From the NCBI RefSeq assembly GCF_000482245.1, contig NZ_AWNH01000014.1:39091-103090 (forward strand): DNA of 64,000 nucleotides, read 5' to 3'. Source of the stretch: Leptolyngbya sp. Heron Island J (lineage in GTDB: Bacteria > Cyanobacteriota > Cyanobacteriia > Phormidesmidales > Phormidesmidaceae). How positions within the stretch are numbered: the stretch's first letter is position 1; every line of letters begins with the position of its first letter. Position numbers and translations under genes: made by a program. This document shows, in pieces, positions 1 through 8,453 of this stretch. The notes below the pieces were generated by a model. The model did no database searches and was not told the DNA's origin. It was given only the letters and a program-made list of their open reading frames with translations.

Positions 1-1246
1 GACTATCTACGCGGCCACACTGGATAATCCGGCAACAGCCGATCTTGAAATTCATCGAGCTTTGGATCAGGCCCTGACGTTTAAGCGGCCTGTTTATTTA
101 GAAATTCCTCGCGATATGGTCTATGCCGAGATTGAGCTGGCTGACTATCCACCGATTCCATTGAAACAGACAGATCCAGACACGCTGGCAGAAGCTGTTG
201 CGGAAATACTGACGATGCTAAACCAGGCTAAATCGCCCGTTATATTGGTGGGTACAGAGGTGCATCGATTTGGCTTACAGTCACAAATTGTCAATTTTGC
301 GGAAAGATTGGGTATCCCCGTTTGTTCGACAATGCTGGGGAAATCTGCATTTCCGGAAGGTCATCCTCAATATGTTGGCATCTATAACGGGGCGGTTGGC
401 AATAAGTATGTGGCCAATGTGGTGGAAGAGTCCGACTGTCTGATAATGTTAGGCACGTTTTTGACTGATATTAACTTGGGTCTGTTTAGCGCTCACTTAG
501 AGCCAGCCTATGCCATTTCCGCGACCTCAGAGCATATCTCGGTGAAGCATCACCAATATCCCAATGTTCGATTTGGCGATTTTATTCGTGCATTGGTGAA
601 AAGTCAGGATTTACCGCATCGTGATCCATCATCCATTATGGCCATAGCTCCTCGTGTTGCCCGTTCTCCTGGCACACTATCCATGGGAGGAGTGATCTAT
701 GAATTGAATCAGTTTATCAACAGTGACACTCTCCTGGTAACAGACTCAGGAGATGTTATTTTTGCAGCCGATGATATTTGGATGAAAGAGGGTACATCCT
801 TTTTAAGTCCAGCCTACTACGCCAGTATGGGATTTGGAATTCCTGGCATGATTGGAGCCCAGCTTGCTGATCCTTTCCGGCGGACCATTGTCTTGGTAGG
901 GGATGGGGCATTTCAGATGACGGGGATGGAGTTACTCACAGCTAAACGTCTAGGTTTGAACCCGATTGTGATTGTGATTAACAACGGTGCCTATGCGTCA
1001 TTGCGGATGATGGCCCATCAAACAGCGGACTTTGTGAAGATTCCTCGTTTGGATTATGCCCAGCTAGCTGAGTTGATGGGCGGTAGGGGTTTTTTGATCA
1101 AAACGGGTGAACAACTCCGCCAGGCATTTAATCAGGCACGTATATCTGAGTCTTTCTGCCTCTTTGATGTGCATCTCGCAGCCGACAATGTCTCTCCAGC
1201 CTCGCAACAAATTGCTTCTCTATTCGCCAAAACGTTAAAGGGATAA
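1..1246 (+). CDS. TPP-dependent 2-oxoacid decarboxylase, 5'-truncated by window edge
   Basis: The reading frame is open from base 2, so the N-terminus lies outside the window; the first in-window start (TTG at 62) is internal. What remains is the end of the TPP_enzyme_N domain (RPVYLEIPRD), the central domain, and a C-terminal TPP-binding domain with the GDGAFQ...NNGAY motif that holds Mg-diphosphate. The layout fits the pyruvate/indolepyruvate/phenylpyruvate decarboxylase group, which removes CO2 from a 2-oxo acid to give an aldehyde. Acetolactate synthase-type relatives cannot be fully excluded because the N-terminal catalytic Glu is missing. The gene lies 41 bp before a 2OG-Fe(II) dioxygenase on the same strand. 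Family is secure; substrate is unknown. Confidence 0.85.
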   Translation, partial: TIYAATLDNPATADLEIHRALDQALTFKRPVYLEIPRDMVYAEIELADYPPIPLKQTDPDTLAEAVAEILTMLNQAKSPVILVGTEVHRFGLQSQIVNFAERLGIPVCSTMLGKSAFPEGHPQYVGIYNGAVGNKYVANVVEESDCLIMLGTFLTDINLGLFSAHLEPAYAISATSEHISVKHHQYPNVRFGDFIRALVKSQDLPHRDPSSIMAIAPRVARSPGTLSMGGVIYELNQFINSDTLLVTDSGDVIFAADDIWMKEGTSFLSPAYYASMGFGIPGMIGAQLADPFRRTIVLVGDGAFQMTGMELLTAKRLGLNPIVIVINNGAYASLRMMAHQTADFVKIPRLDYAQLAELMGGRGFLIKTGEQLRQAFNQARISESFCLFDVHLAADNVSPASQQIASLFAKTLKG

Positions 1247-1287
1247 GAATTTTCAAACCACATCTGCACCTGAGCAAGGAACAACCC

Positions 1288-1971
1288 ATGACAATTCAAA
1301 CGATATCAAATAGAAAACAATTTAGCTGTCTGAGTAGCTATGCGATTGAAACCATTAGAGATCGCAACCTCAAGGCTATCCAACCCTTTTTTGAGAGATT
1401 ACCACCCGATCCCTACCTGGAAGGTCATTACCGGTTTCGGCGATTTTCTCATTTTCAAGAAAAAAACAAACAGCTGATGCAGTTGCCCCATGCATTTTTC
1501 TATCAGAGCAAGACCTACAATCCCCTATTGGGTAATGTTAAGCGAGACTATGAAGAACTGTCTGGATCACTGGTTCAATCTGATGCGTTTCAGCAAACCC
1601 TCCTCACATTTTTTGAGTTCTGCAGACAATGTTCACCGTTTCATGAAGTGGGCGTACATCAGATTCGCGTGACCGCAGACCAGAGCGAGACGGGTAATCC
1701 TGCCCCCGAGGGCATTCACCATGACGGTGTCGATCTGGTTGGGATTCTTTGCATCGCTCGCCATGGCGTATCAGGCGCTGAAACCCAACTATCTATTTTA
1801 AAAGGATCTGACCCCGTTTTCCGTAAGGTGCTTAATCCTGGAGAGCTGCTCGTATTTAATGACCACCAGTTTTTCCACTACACTACCCCAATTATGGCTG
1901 TAGAGGAAAGCGGCTACCGCGATGTCTTTGTCTTCACCTGCCCAGATCTTCCCTTTAATCTCCCTGAGTAA
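1288..1971 (+). CDS. 2OG-Fe(II) dioxygenase (PF10014-like amino-acid hydroxylase)
   Basis: A 227-aa protein with the HxD iron ligands in GIHHDGVD (about residues 143-150), a distal His in FFHYTTPI and an Arg (GYRDVF) placed to bind 2-oxoglutarate. Length and motif spacing resemble PF10014, whose characterised members such as the Bacillus isoleucine 4-hydroxylase hydroxylate free amino acids. The stop codon is followed 13 bp later by the GTG of the next gene, so the genes are very probably co-transcribed. Neighbouring threonine ammonia-lyase and 2-oxoacid decarboxylase genes suggest a branched or four-carbon amino-acid pathway. The exact substrate is an inference I cannot support further. Confidence 0.75.
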   Translation: MTIQTISNRKQFSCLSSYAIETIRDRNLKAIQPFFERLPPDPYLEGHYRFRRFSHFQEKNKQLMQLPHAFFYQSKTYNPLLGNVKRDYEELSGSLVQSDAFQQTLLTFFEFCRQCSPFHEVGVHQIRVTADQSETGNPAPEGIHHDGVDLVGILCIARHGVSGAETQLSILKGSDPVFRKVLNPGELLVFNDHQFFHYTTPIMAVEESGYRDVFVFTCPDLPFNLPE

Positions 1972-1984
1972 AGGAGTATTTCCA

Positions 1985-3268
1985 GTGTCTCAATCTGTTG
2001 TTGTTCCCGCTCCTGACACCGTCACTTTACCCCTAGATTGGATTCGCTCCCAGTTTCCAGCCCTGGCTCAGACAATGAATGGTAGCCCGATCGCCTTTCT
2101 CGATGGTCCCGGTGGCACCCAGGTGCCCCAACGGGTGATGGATGCCATGACAGATTATCTCATCCATAGCAATGCCAATGCCCATGGAGCGTTTGCCACC
2201 AGTCAGCGTACCGATGAGGTTATAGCAGCGACCCATGGGGCCATGGCTGATTTTTTGGGATGTAACCCTAACGAAATTGTTTTTGGTCCCAACATGACCA
2301 CCCTCACCTTTGCCATCAGTCGTGCCATTGGCCGTGGGCTACTTCCAGAGGATGAGATTTTAGTCACTTGTTTAGACCATGATGCCAATGTAGCTCCCTG
2401 GTTAGCATTAAGAGAACAGGGTATCATCGTTCACACCGTCGACATACATCCTGAAAACTGCACCCTAGATCTTAAAGATTTAATCAGTAAGCTTAATCAC
2501 CGTACTCGCCTCTTAGCTATCACCTATGCATCCAATGCGGTGGGTACCCTCAATGATTTGCCAACAATTATTCAACTCGCCCATGATGCTGGAGCCTGGG
2601 TCTATGTGGATGCAGTCCACTATGCCGCCCATGGGCCGATCGATGTCCACCAGCTCGATTGTGACTTTTTAGTCTGTTCTCCCTACAAATTTTTTGGTCC
2701 CCATATGGGTGTTTTATATGGCAAACGAGAACACCTGGAGCGGCTGCATCCCTATAAGGTGAGACCAGCCTCAGATGTGATTCCCGATCGATGGGAGACC
2801 GGCACCCAGAACCATGAAGGATTAGCTGGTATGACTGCTGCTATAGAGTATCTAGCAGACTTGGGACAGCTTGTATCTCCCCAAGTGAGCAATCGTCGTG
2901 AGGCTGTATTCGCAGCGATGACAGCAATTCGTCACTCTGGAGAACAACTTTGTCAGGTATTGATTGAGGGACTGTTACAGCTGCCAGGGATAACAGTGTA
3001 TGGCATTACTGCACCAGAACAGATACTGTGGCGTTTACCAACAGTGGCAATTCGCATGACAAAGCATCCCCCAGCAGCTATTGCAAAAACATTAGGAGAA
3101 CAAGGAATTTTTACGTGGCATGGCAATTTTTATGCCCTCAATCTAACACACAGACTGGGAGTTGAAGATCAAGGTGGACTGTTACGGATTGGTCTAGTGC
3201 ATTACAACACATTAGCTGAGATCAATCGTCTGTTGGCAGCACTGGCAGACATGGACCTCACTCGATAG
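1985..3268 (+). CDS. Cysteine desulfurase-like class V PLP enzyme (VC1184-type)
   Basis: I choose the GTG at 1985 as start: it follows AAGGAG with good spacing, whereas the longer frame from 1922 would overlap the dioxygenase gene. The product is 427 aa. It opens with FLDGPGGTQVPQRV and NANAHGAF, typical of the VC1184 subfamily of class V aminotransferases/cysteine desulfurase-like proteins, and carries the PLP lysine in CSPYKFFGPH. These proteins look like NifS/SufS but often lack demonstrated desulfurase activity. Its place between a hydroxylase and threonine ammonia-lyase suggests amino-acid side chemistry rather than Fe-S assembly, since no scaffold genes are nearby. Confidence 0.8.
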   Translation: MSQSVVVPAPDTVTLPLDWIRSQFPALAQTMNGSPIAFLDGPGGTQVPQRVMDAMTDYLIHSNANAHGAFATSQRTDEVIAATHGAMADFLGCNPNEIVFGPNMTTLTFAISRAIGRGLLPEDEILVTCLDHDANVAPWLALREQGIIVHTVDIHPENCTLDLKDLISKLNHRTRLLAITYASNAVGTLNDLPTIIQLAHDAGAWVYVDAVHYAAHGPIDVHQLDCDFLVCSPYKFFGPHMGVLYGKREHLERLHPYKVRPASDVIPDRWETGTQNHEGLAGMTAAIEYLADLGQLVSPQVSNRREAVFAAMTAIRHSGEQLCQVLIEGLLQLPGITVYGITAPEQILWRLPTVAIRMTKHPPAAIAKTLGEQGIFTWHGNFYALNLTHRLGVEDQGGLLRIGLVHYNTLAEINRLLAALADMDLTR

Positions 3269-3297
3269 TCTTGCCGTCGCTATTGTAGGAACTGCCA

Positions 3298-4524
3298 ATG
3301 ACCATTACCCTCGATCAAATTCGCCAGGCTGCTCAGCAAATCCACTCAGGCATTGTCCATACCCCTTGTGTCTACTCCACCAAACTCTCACAGCTGACAA
3401 ATACAAGAGTTGCATTAAAATTTGAAAATCTTCAGTTTACTGGTTCTTTCAAAGATCGCGGTTCCCTCTGCAAACTGCTGTCGCTGTCAACCACACAGCA
3501 GCAGCAAGGTGTCGTAGCCATGTCAGCAGGCAACCATGGCCAGGCAGTTGCTTACCATGCCCAACGGTTAGGGATTCCAGCCGTAATTGTCATGCCTCAA
3601 TTCACTCCTAGTGTCAAAGTTGAACGCACCCAAAGCTTTGGTGCAGAGATACATCTTTATGGCGACACCCTGGATGCAGCTAAAACCCTGGCCCAACAAC
3701 TGGCTCAGGAACGTCAGCTTACATTAATTCATCCCTACGATGATTCATTTATTATTGTCGGGCAGGGAACTGTTGCCATAGAGATGTTAAAGGATTGTCC
3801 TGACCTCGACAGCATCATTGTCCCCATTGGCGGCGGTGGCTTAATTTCTGGCATTGCCATTGCGGCTAAACAGATGCGTCCCAGTATCAACATCATTGGT
3901 GTACAAACTACTCGCTATCCATCCATGTATCAGGCAATTGCTGGTAAACAGCTTTGTTTTGGCTGTAGCACGATTGCTGAGGGGATTGCCGTTAAAACCC
4001 CAGGCAGTTTGACATTACCCATCGTTCAAAATCTGGTGGATGATATTGTCCTGGTGGAAGAAACAGAAATTGAACAGGCGGTTCGACTGCTTTTAGAAGT
4101 TGAGAAAATCGTGGTTGAAGGGGCTGGTGCGGTGGGGTTAGCGGCCCTGCTAAAGGAGCACGAACGATTCACTGGGAAGACAGTAGGTATTGTTCTCAGC
4201 GGAGGCAATATTGACTTACTGATTCTTTCTTCAATTTTGCAACGTAGTCTAGTTCGAGACCAGCGTCTAGTAAGGCTACAGGTGAATATTCGCGATATTC
4301 CTGGCGCTTTGGCAGCTGTATCTCAAATCATTGCTGAAACCCAGGCCAATATTGTCGGAGTGGAGCACCATCGTATGTTTACGGGTCTACCAGTCCAATC
4401 GGCAATCTTAGAATTTTCATTGCTCATCCGTGGACACCAACATCTTAACCAAATTCTCAATATGTTGAAGACAGCTGGACATGATGCCCATAGCCTTCCC
4501 CTTGATACTGAAGTCCCAGGTTGA
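3298..4524 (+). CDS. ilvA: Threonine ammonia-lyase (threonine dehydratase)
   Basis: A 408-aa fold type II PLP enzyme that converts L-threonine to 2-oxobutyrate and ammonia. The PLP lysine is in FTGSFKDRG, the substrate loop is SAGNHGQA, and the glycine-rich phosphate loop is PIGGGGLISG. After about residue 325 an ACT-like domain follows (VNIRDIPGALAAVSQII), so this is the medium form with one regulatory domain, not the 500-aa form with two. It starts 29 bp after the class V enzyme, so it is probably the last gene of the cluster. The last codons overlap a short dispersed repeat (4511-4537), which may have replaced the original C-terminus. Confidence 0.9.
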   Translation: MTITLDQIRQAAQQIHSGIVHTPCVYSTKLSQLTNTRVALKFENLQFTGSFKDRGSLCKLLSLSTTQQQQGVVAMSAGNHGQAVAYHAQRLGIPAVIVMPQFTPSVKVERTQSFGAEIHLYGDTLDAAKTLAQQLAQERQLTLIHPYDDSFIIVGQGTVAIEMLKDCPDLDSIIVPIGGGGLISGIAIAAKQMRPSINIIGVQTTRYPSMYQAIAGKQLCFGCSTIAEGIAVKTPGSLTLPIVQNLVDDIVLVEETEIEQAVRLLLEVEKIVVEGAGAVGLAALLKEHERFTGKTVGIVLSGGNIDLLILSSILQRSLVRDQRLVRLQVNIRDIPGALAAVSQIIAETQANIVGVEHHRMFTGLPVQSAILEFSLLIRGHQHLNQILNMLKTAGHDAHSLPLDTEVPG

Positions 4525-4537
4525 GGCTATAGATGGG
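4511..4537. repeat. 27-bp dispersed repeat copy A (copy B at 25679-25705)
   Basis: The segment beginning AAGTCCCAGGTT here and at 25679 matches at nearly all of 27 positions. This copy covers the stop codon of ilvA and copy B is intergenic. Function unknown; it is probably the edge of a small mobile repeat. Confidence 0.6.
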
Positions 4538-4702
4538 TGAGATTTAACATACCTGCCTACATCAAGGGTCTAGAGTTTTGGGTAATCAGATCGAATAAAC
4601 AGTCCCTCAATAAAAAATTAGGGCATCTAGCCATTTTAAGCCCAAATTCTCATCATATTTTGGTGCCCATAAAACATTAGTACCTGCGCTACTAAGAAAA
4701 TT

Positions 4703-5263
4703 TCATTCACATTCACGTAGCTCATCCCCTTCAGCCATCCACCATTCCATAAATAGACCTCTGCATTGGAGACATATCAGCCTGTCCAATAGAGATTGGA
4801 TGCCTAGGTGAGTCAGTGGGTAAGTCGCTCCCAGTTTTTCAGGCACCAGGGAAACATCAGGCTTAATCTCAGCGACAAAGCCATGCAAACGCTGATTTGA
4901 AAAAGAGCTATTAATGGGCCAGCCGGTTTGGTTAATCGGGCTCAGACAAGATAGCCCTGAATCAGCAACACCTAGTTCCCGTTCGAGAATAGTTGTTGCG
5001 GCACATTGAAGACTTTGACCGTCAGGACATCGACCGCCTGGAAAATCCCAGGTAGATTGACCTACTCCAGGGCGATAGACCGGTGGCGGCAGCAGCAGGT
5101 GTTGCCGATGCACAGGTAATACAATGACCGAGTCTGCTTTTTCAACACGCCAATAATCTAATCGCTCACCCTGAGGTGTTTTCAGTTTTTCTCCCAGCAA
5201 GGTTAACCAACCTGTTTGCAAGGATAGAATCGTTTCTTGAAATTGCCAGGGTTGCTCGCTCAT
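4703..5263 (-). CDS. Nudix-fold protein with degenerate Nudix box
   Basis: A 186-aa protein with an N-terminal strand region and a recognisable Nudix segment (FPGGRCPDGQ followed by ILERELGV, about residues 73-98). Against the consensus GX5EX7REUXEEXGU, the first Glu is Gln, the Arg-Glu pair is Thr-Ile and the next Glu is Arg; only the last Glu and the Gly remain. Metal-dependent pyrophosphatase activity is therefore doubtful, and a binding role or divergent activity is more likely. It is transcribed away from the next gene and convergent with ilvA. Confidence 0.65.
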   Translation of the reverse strand: MSEQPWQFQETILSLQTGWLTLLGEKLKTPQGERLDYWRVEKADSVIVLPVHRQHLLLPPPVYRPGVGQSTWDFPGGRCPDGQSLQCAATTILERELGVADSGLSCLSPINQTGWPINSSFSNQRLHGFVAEIKPDVSLVPEKLGATYPLTHLGIQSLLDRLICLQCRGLFMEWWMAEGDELRECE

Positions 5264-5533
5264 AAACCAGCTATATACACAGCTTGGAGATTATTATTAC
5301 ACCATATGATTAAAAAGTTATATTTTTGTACTTAAACAGTGTCGTCAGGCTCTCTGACCGCCATGCTATTTACCCATAATCGTTTTTAGTTGAAGACGTT
5401 AATCGTCTCTCTAGATCCTTACAGATATTACAAAGTATATTTTGAACGCATTTTATATAATAAATTGCTCATATAATGAGATAATTAATTAATACTTTAC
5501 TAGGCTAATAGTAGATACGAATAGAAGGTAGTT

Positions 5534-5881
5534 ATGAAAACAAAACAGCTTTTGACTCAAGATTTAGCTACTAGTGAGATTACCGTCATCAGCAACCATG
5601 CCAGTGTCACGGTTGCAGGTACTAAGGTTGCTCGGGTTGAAGAGATTCCAGGACATGAGCAAGAAAATCCATCCATGGTGCATGTGGACTTTAAGGTTAA
5701 AAATCCGAGCCGTCAGCCAGAATTGCTAGACAATACTGAAGACTTAGGTTTAATCTTAAAACTTAACGATGCTGTCGATTTGGGACTGTTGCTAGTGGCC
5801 ATGGGAGTGGAACATAAAACCCCCGAAGAGATTAAGGCAACTATGGCGCGACTATCAAAATTGATAGATGAGTTTTCGTAA
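5534..5881 (+). CDS. Hypothetical 115-aa protein
   Basis: I do not recognise this protein. It is soluble and acidic, with no signal peptide or membrane segment. A beta-rich N-terminal half (residues 15-60) precedes a helical C-terminal half with regular Leu/Ile spacing (DLGLILKLNDAVDLGLLLVAM). It starts at ATG after GAAGGTAG. About 270 bp of AT-rich DNA precede it and 980 bp of repeats follow, so it is monocistronic. Confidence 0.6.
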   Translation: MKTKQLLTQDLATSEITVISNHASVTVAGTKVARVEEIPGHEQENPSMVHVDFKVKNPSRQPELLDNTEDLGLILKLNDAVDLGLLLVAMGVEHKTPEEIKATMARLSKLIDEFS

Positions 5882-6103
5882 TTAATCTTAGATATCGCTT
5901 CTCAATCGATATGAACAGTGTTTGCCACACTTGAACCACCCCAGGAGATACCACCAGCTCTACAAAATCATTGCCATCTGTAAAAACAGATCTCAACAAT
6001 TTAAGTAAACAACATACTCAGCTATGTATCACTGCAGTCGTGAGAGCATTAACCAAAATCAATAGGCCAATAGCTTTTAGAAAAAACTAGACACTGATTG
6101 TTT

Positions 6104-6820
6104 CTTAGGAATAGGGAGCAAACAGTGTCGAATTTGCTGATGTTCGGATAGCCCTCCCCTCATCCCCCAACCCCTTCTCCTCGCGGGGCTACCGTGTATC
6201 ATAAATCGGAGAGTTGCGTCATTTGTCGGAGGCCCTCATCCCCCAACCCCTTCTCCCAATTCTGGGAGAAGGGGAGCTAGACCTTTATGGATAGGCGTTC
6301 TCCACCTTATACAGATTTTTTGCCAGAAAATTTCCTACGATCTCAAAGTCCCTCTCCCAGGATTGGGAGAGGAATTTAGGGTGAGGGCCAATGCAGTACC
6401 TAGAGCGACTTTTCAGTCTAATCTTCTAGATATGGTATACACAGTAGCCCTTGGTAAGGGGAAAACTCCAGTTTTCCCCTTACCAAGGGCTTTAGCTCAT
6501 GCCCAGAGGGCTTTAGGCGGAGTTAGAGGGGGTGAGGCTAAAAACGCTAGTTTCCAGTACTTGTGTGTACACCGTAGCCCTCAGGGAAAAAGGAGGCTGG
6601 CCTCAAAGTCCTTCTCCCTGAGGGAGAAGGATTTAGGATGAGGGTTCGAAAACTGGTACTACTCTCCAACTTATGTATACACGGTAGCTCTCGGGACGAG
6701 AGGGAGCCAGATTCACAGTTCTTCTCTCCTTGAGAGAAGAATTTAGGATGAAGATGCCTGAGTGGCTTCTCGCAGAGTGGGCAAAAAGCTGGACATTAAA
6801 AATTCTGATTCCTGAGCATG
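6104..6820. repeat. Composite repeat block with terminal inverted repeats
   Basis: This block fills most of the 5882-6859 gap. Its left part (GGAGCAAACAGTGT to GGATAGCCCTC, 6115-6155) and right part (AAGCTGGACATTA to GATTCCTGAGC, 6784-6816) recur at 29084-29250. The ends carry related inverted repeats (CTTAGGAAT / ATTCCTGAG). The interior holds several GGGAGA/TCTCCC-rich units separated by TGTATACAC-GGTAGC motifs. A reading frame from 6363 to 6641 is only repeat sequence and I do not call it a gene. The remainder of the gap shows nothing recognisable. Confidence 0.6.
6446..6491. repeat. 46-bp perfect inverted repeat inside repeat block
   Basis: Two perfectly complementary 22-base arms beginning AGCCCTTGGTAAGG are separated by only CC. 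It could form a cruciform or a bidirectional terminator-like hairpin, but no gene ends nearby. Confidence 0.7.
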
Positions 6821-6859
6821 ATGAACGCTGGTTGAGACAAAATTGAGTGCTGGGTTAGT

Positions 6860-7471
6860 CTAAATTTCAGTCTCTGAATATCCACGATAGCCCGTAATCA
6901 ATCGGCTACCATCTTTGAACACATGGACCTCTATCTGATCGCTGGCCCATGTAATCTGGTCTGCTAAAGCAGGATTAAACACCCGTACTTGCTGATTGCG
7001 GGATGAAACAGGCGATGTGGGCTCATGAATAGCCATGGATTCAATGTAGGGGCCATCGATGAGAATATCAAGTTGTTCCAACAGTGCTTGAGATCCTTCC
7101 GGGGCATTTTCTTTTTGTAAGTCTGCTAGGGTAAATCCACTAAAGGACATCACATTTAACCCATGGGCTTTAACCCGTCGAGCTACTTCGGCCAATGCAA
7201 CGGCCTGCCAAAAAGGTTCACCCCCTGAGAAGGTAACTCCTTCATTTTTAGGTTCACTGAGAACACGTTGAACTAGCTCATCAATAGAAACTACTTGATT
7301 AGGTTCAAAGGACCAGGAGTCCGGATTGAAACACCCCGGACATTCTCGTAAACAGCCCTGCACCCATACCACTGCCCGACATCCGGGACCATTCACTTCA
7401 GAACGGTTGACATACCCCATAATATTGAGATGATTTGGGGGAAGATTAGTCGGTCTTTCAGTCAGTGGCAT
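6860..7471 (-). CDS. Radical SAM protein, NrdG-like activase
   Basis: A 203-aa protein with the radical SAM cluster CLRECPGC (CX3CX2C, about residues 40-47) and the SAM-binding FSGGEP motif. Size and the early position of the cysteines match NrdG, which installs a glycyl radical on the anaerobic ribonucleotide reductase NrdD. No nrdD is visible in this window, so the partner is unknown. A stand-alone 4Fe-4S single-cluster protein of other function is possible. It lies 33 bp downstream of the desaturase gene, at the 3' end of a long minus-strand run, and fits an oxygen-poor setting. Confidence 0.75.
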   Translation of the reverse strand: MPLTERPTNLPPNHLNIMGYVNRSEVNGPGCRAVVWVQGCLRECPGCFNPDSWSFEPNQVVSIDELVQRVLSEPKNEGVTFSGGEPFWQAVALAEVARRVKAHGLNVMSFSGFTLADLQKENAPEGSQALLEQLDILIDGPYIESMAIHEPTSPVSSRNQQVRVFNPALADQITWASDQIEVHVFKDGSRLITGYRGYSETEI

Positions 7472-7504
7472 AGTGACTCTCCTTGTAAAGAGTAGTTAAA
7501 GAAT

Positions 7505-8359
7505 CTACTTGAGTAGTGGACTCGCATGGGCAGGTATTTTAACAACTTTTTTAGCAAGTCCAAGCGTTTTCAATAGCCAAATGGCCCACCAGGTGACATC
7601 AATTTCCCACCACTGCCATCCAGCCCGAGCTACATTAGGATAGGCATGGTGGTTGTTATGCCAGCCCTCTCCGTAGGTCAAAATAGCAGCCCACCAGAGA
7701 TTTCGAGAATTGTCTTGAGTAGTGAAAGTACGATATCCCCACATATGGGTAACCGAGTTTATAAACCAGGTACTATGCCATAGTAACACTGCTCGCAGAA
7801 AGATGCCGTAAATAACAAAAGACCAACCGCCTAAGCCATATAGCAATACCCCCAGAGGAATTTGCAAGAGTAGAAAATAGCGATTTAACCATTGATAAAC
7901 AGGATCTCTGGCTAAATCTGGAGCATAACGGCTGTATTGGTCTGAGTCAAAAAACTTGGCCTCGGGATATAGCATCCAGAGCATGTGGCTCCACCAGAAT
8001 CCTCGCTTAGCAGAATAGGGATCTTCCTGTTCATCTTCTGTATGGGCATGGTGCAAGCGATGTCCGGCCACCCAGAAGATTGGTCCTCCCTGCAAGGCTA
8101 ATGTCCCGATAACGGCAATCAAATATTCCAGCCATTTTGGCACTTGGAAACTGCGATGGCTGAGAAGCCGATGATATCCCAAGCAGATGCCAATACTACC
8201 AAAGAGCCAGTGGAGAAATAAGGTAAGGCCCAAAGCCTGCCATGAAAAATACCAGGGAGCTAGCAAAGCAAGAATATGAACAAGTGTAAAAAAGGTAACA
8301 GTTGTCCAATTCAAGGGCGTCTTGGCTGCTGCATTTTTCTGGACTGAATTTTCTGTCAT
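7505..8359 (-). CDS. desC: Acyl-lipid/acyl-CoA delta-9 fatty acid desaturase
   Basis: A 284-aa membrane desaturase with the three histidine boxes that bind the di-iron centre: HRLLSH, HRLHH and HNNHH. Hydrophobic segments lie around residues 20-65 and 165-205. DesC introduces the first double bond into stearoyl chains of membrane lipids using O2 and ferredoxin. The gene follows psbA after a hairpin terminator and precedes the NrdG-like gene. A desaturase in a low-oxygen island may be an isoform adjusting membrane fluidity when O2 is limiting, but that is inference. A longer start at about 8426 would run into the terminator and is rejected. Confidence 0.88.
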   Translation of the reverse strand: MTENSVQKNAAAKTPLNWTTVTFFTLVHILALLAPWYFSWQALGLTLFLHWLFGSIGICLGYHRLLSHRSFQVPKWLEYLIAVIGTLALQGGPIFWVAGHRLHHAHTEDEQEDPYSAKRGFWWSHMLWMLYPEAKFFDSDQYSRYAPDLARDPVYQWLNRYFLLLQIPLGVLLYGLGGWSFVIYGIFLRAVLLWHSTWFINSVTHMWGYRTFTTQDNSRNLWWAAILTYGEGWHNNHHAYPNVARAGWQWWEIDVTWWAIWLLKTLGLAKKVVKIPAHASPLLK

Positions 8360-8391
8360 ATAGATGCTTCACACGAACTGTTGACAAAAGA

Positions 8392-8410
8392 GGGGAGTAG
8401 AAAACTCCCC
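8392..8410 (-). terminator. Intrinsic terminator after psbA (D1')
   Basis: Perfect 7-bp arms GGGGAGT/ACTCCCC with a 5-nt loop; read on the minus strand the stem is followed by TCTTTTG. It sits 44 bp past the psbA stop, so desC is reached only by read-through or its own promoter. Confidence 0.65.
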
Positions 8411-8453
8411 ATGGTAAACAAATCAAATTTTGAATTAAGGAACCAATCCGAAC

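Noticed and set aside
5285-5330. Another copy of the island regulatory element (CACCATATGATTAA)
   Set aside because: Only partial similarity in very AT-rich DNA and no low-oxygen gene adjoins; likely chance.
6363-6641. 92-codon open frame
   Set aside because: Its sequence consists of the dispersed repeat block, including the 46-bp palindrome; the predicted product has no protein-like character.
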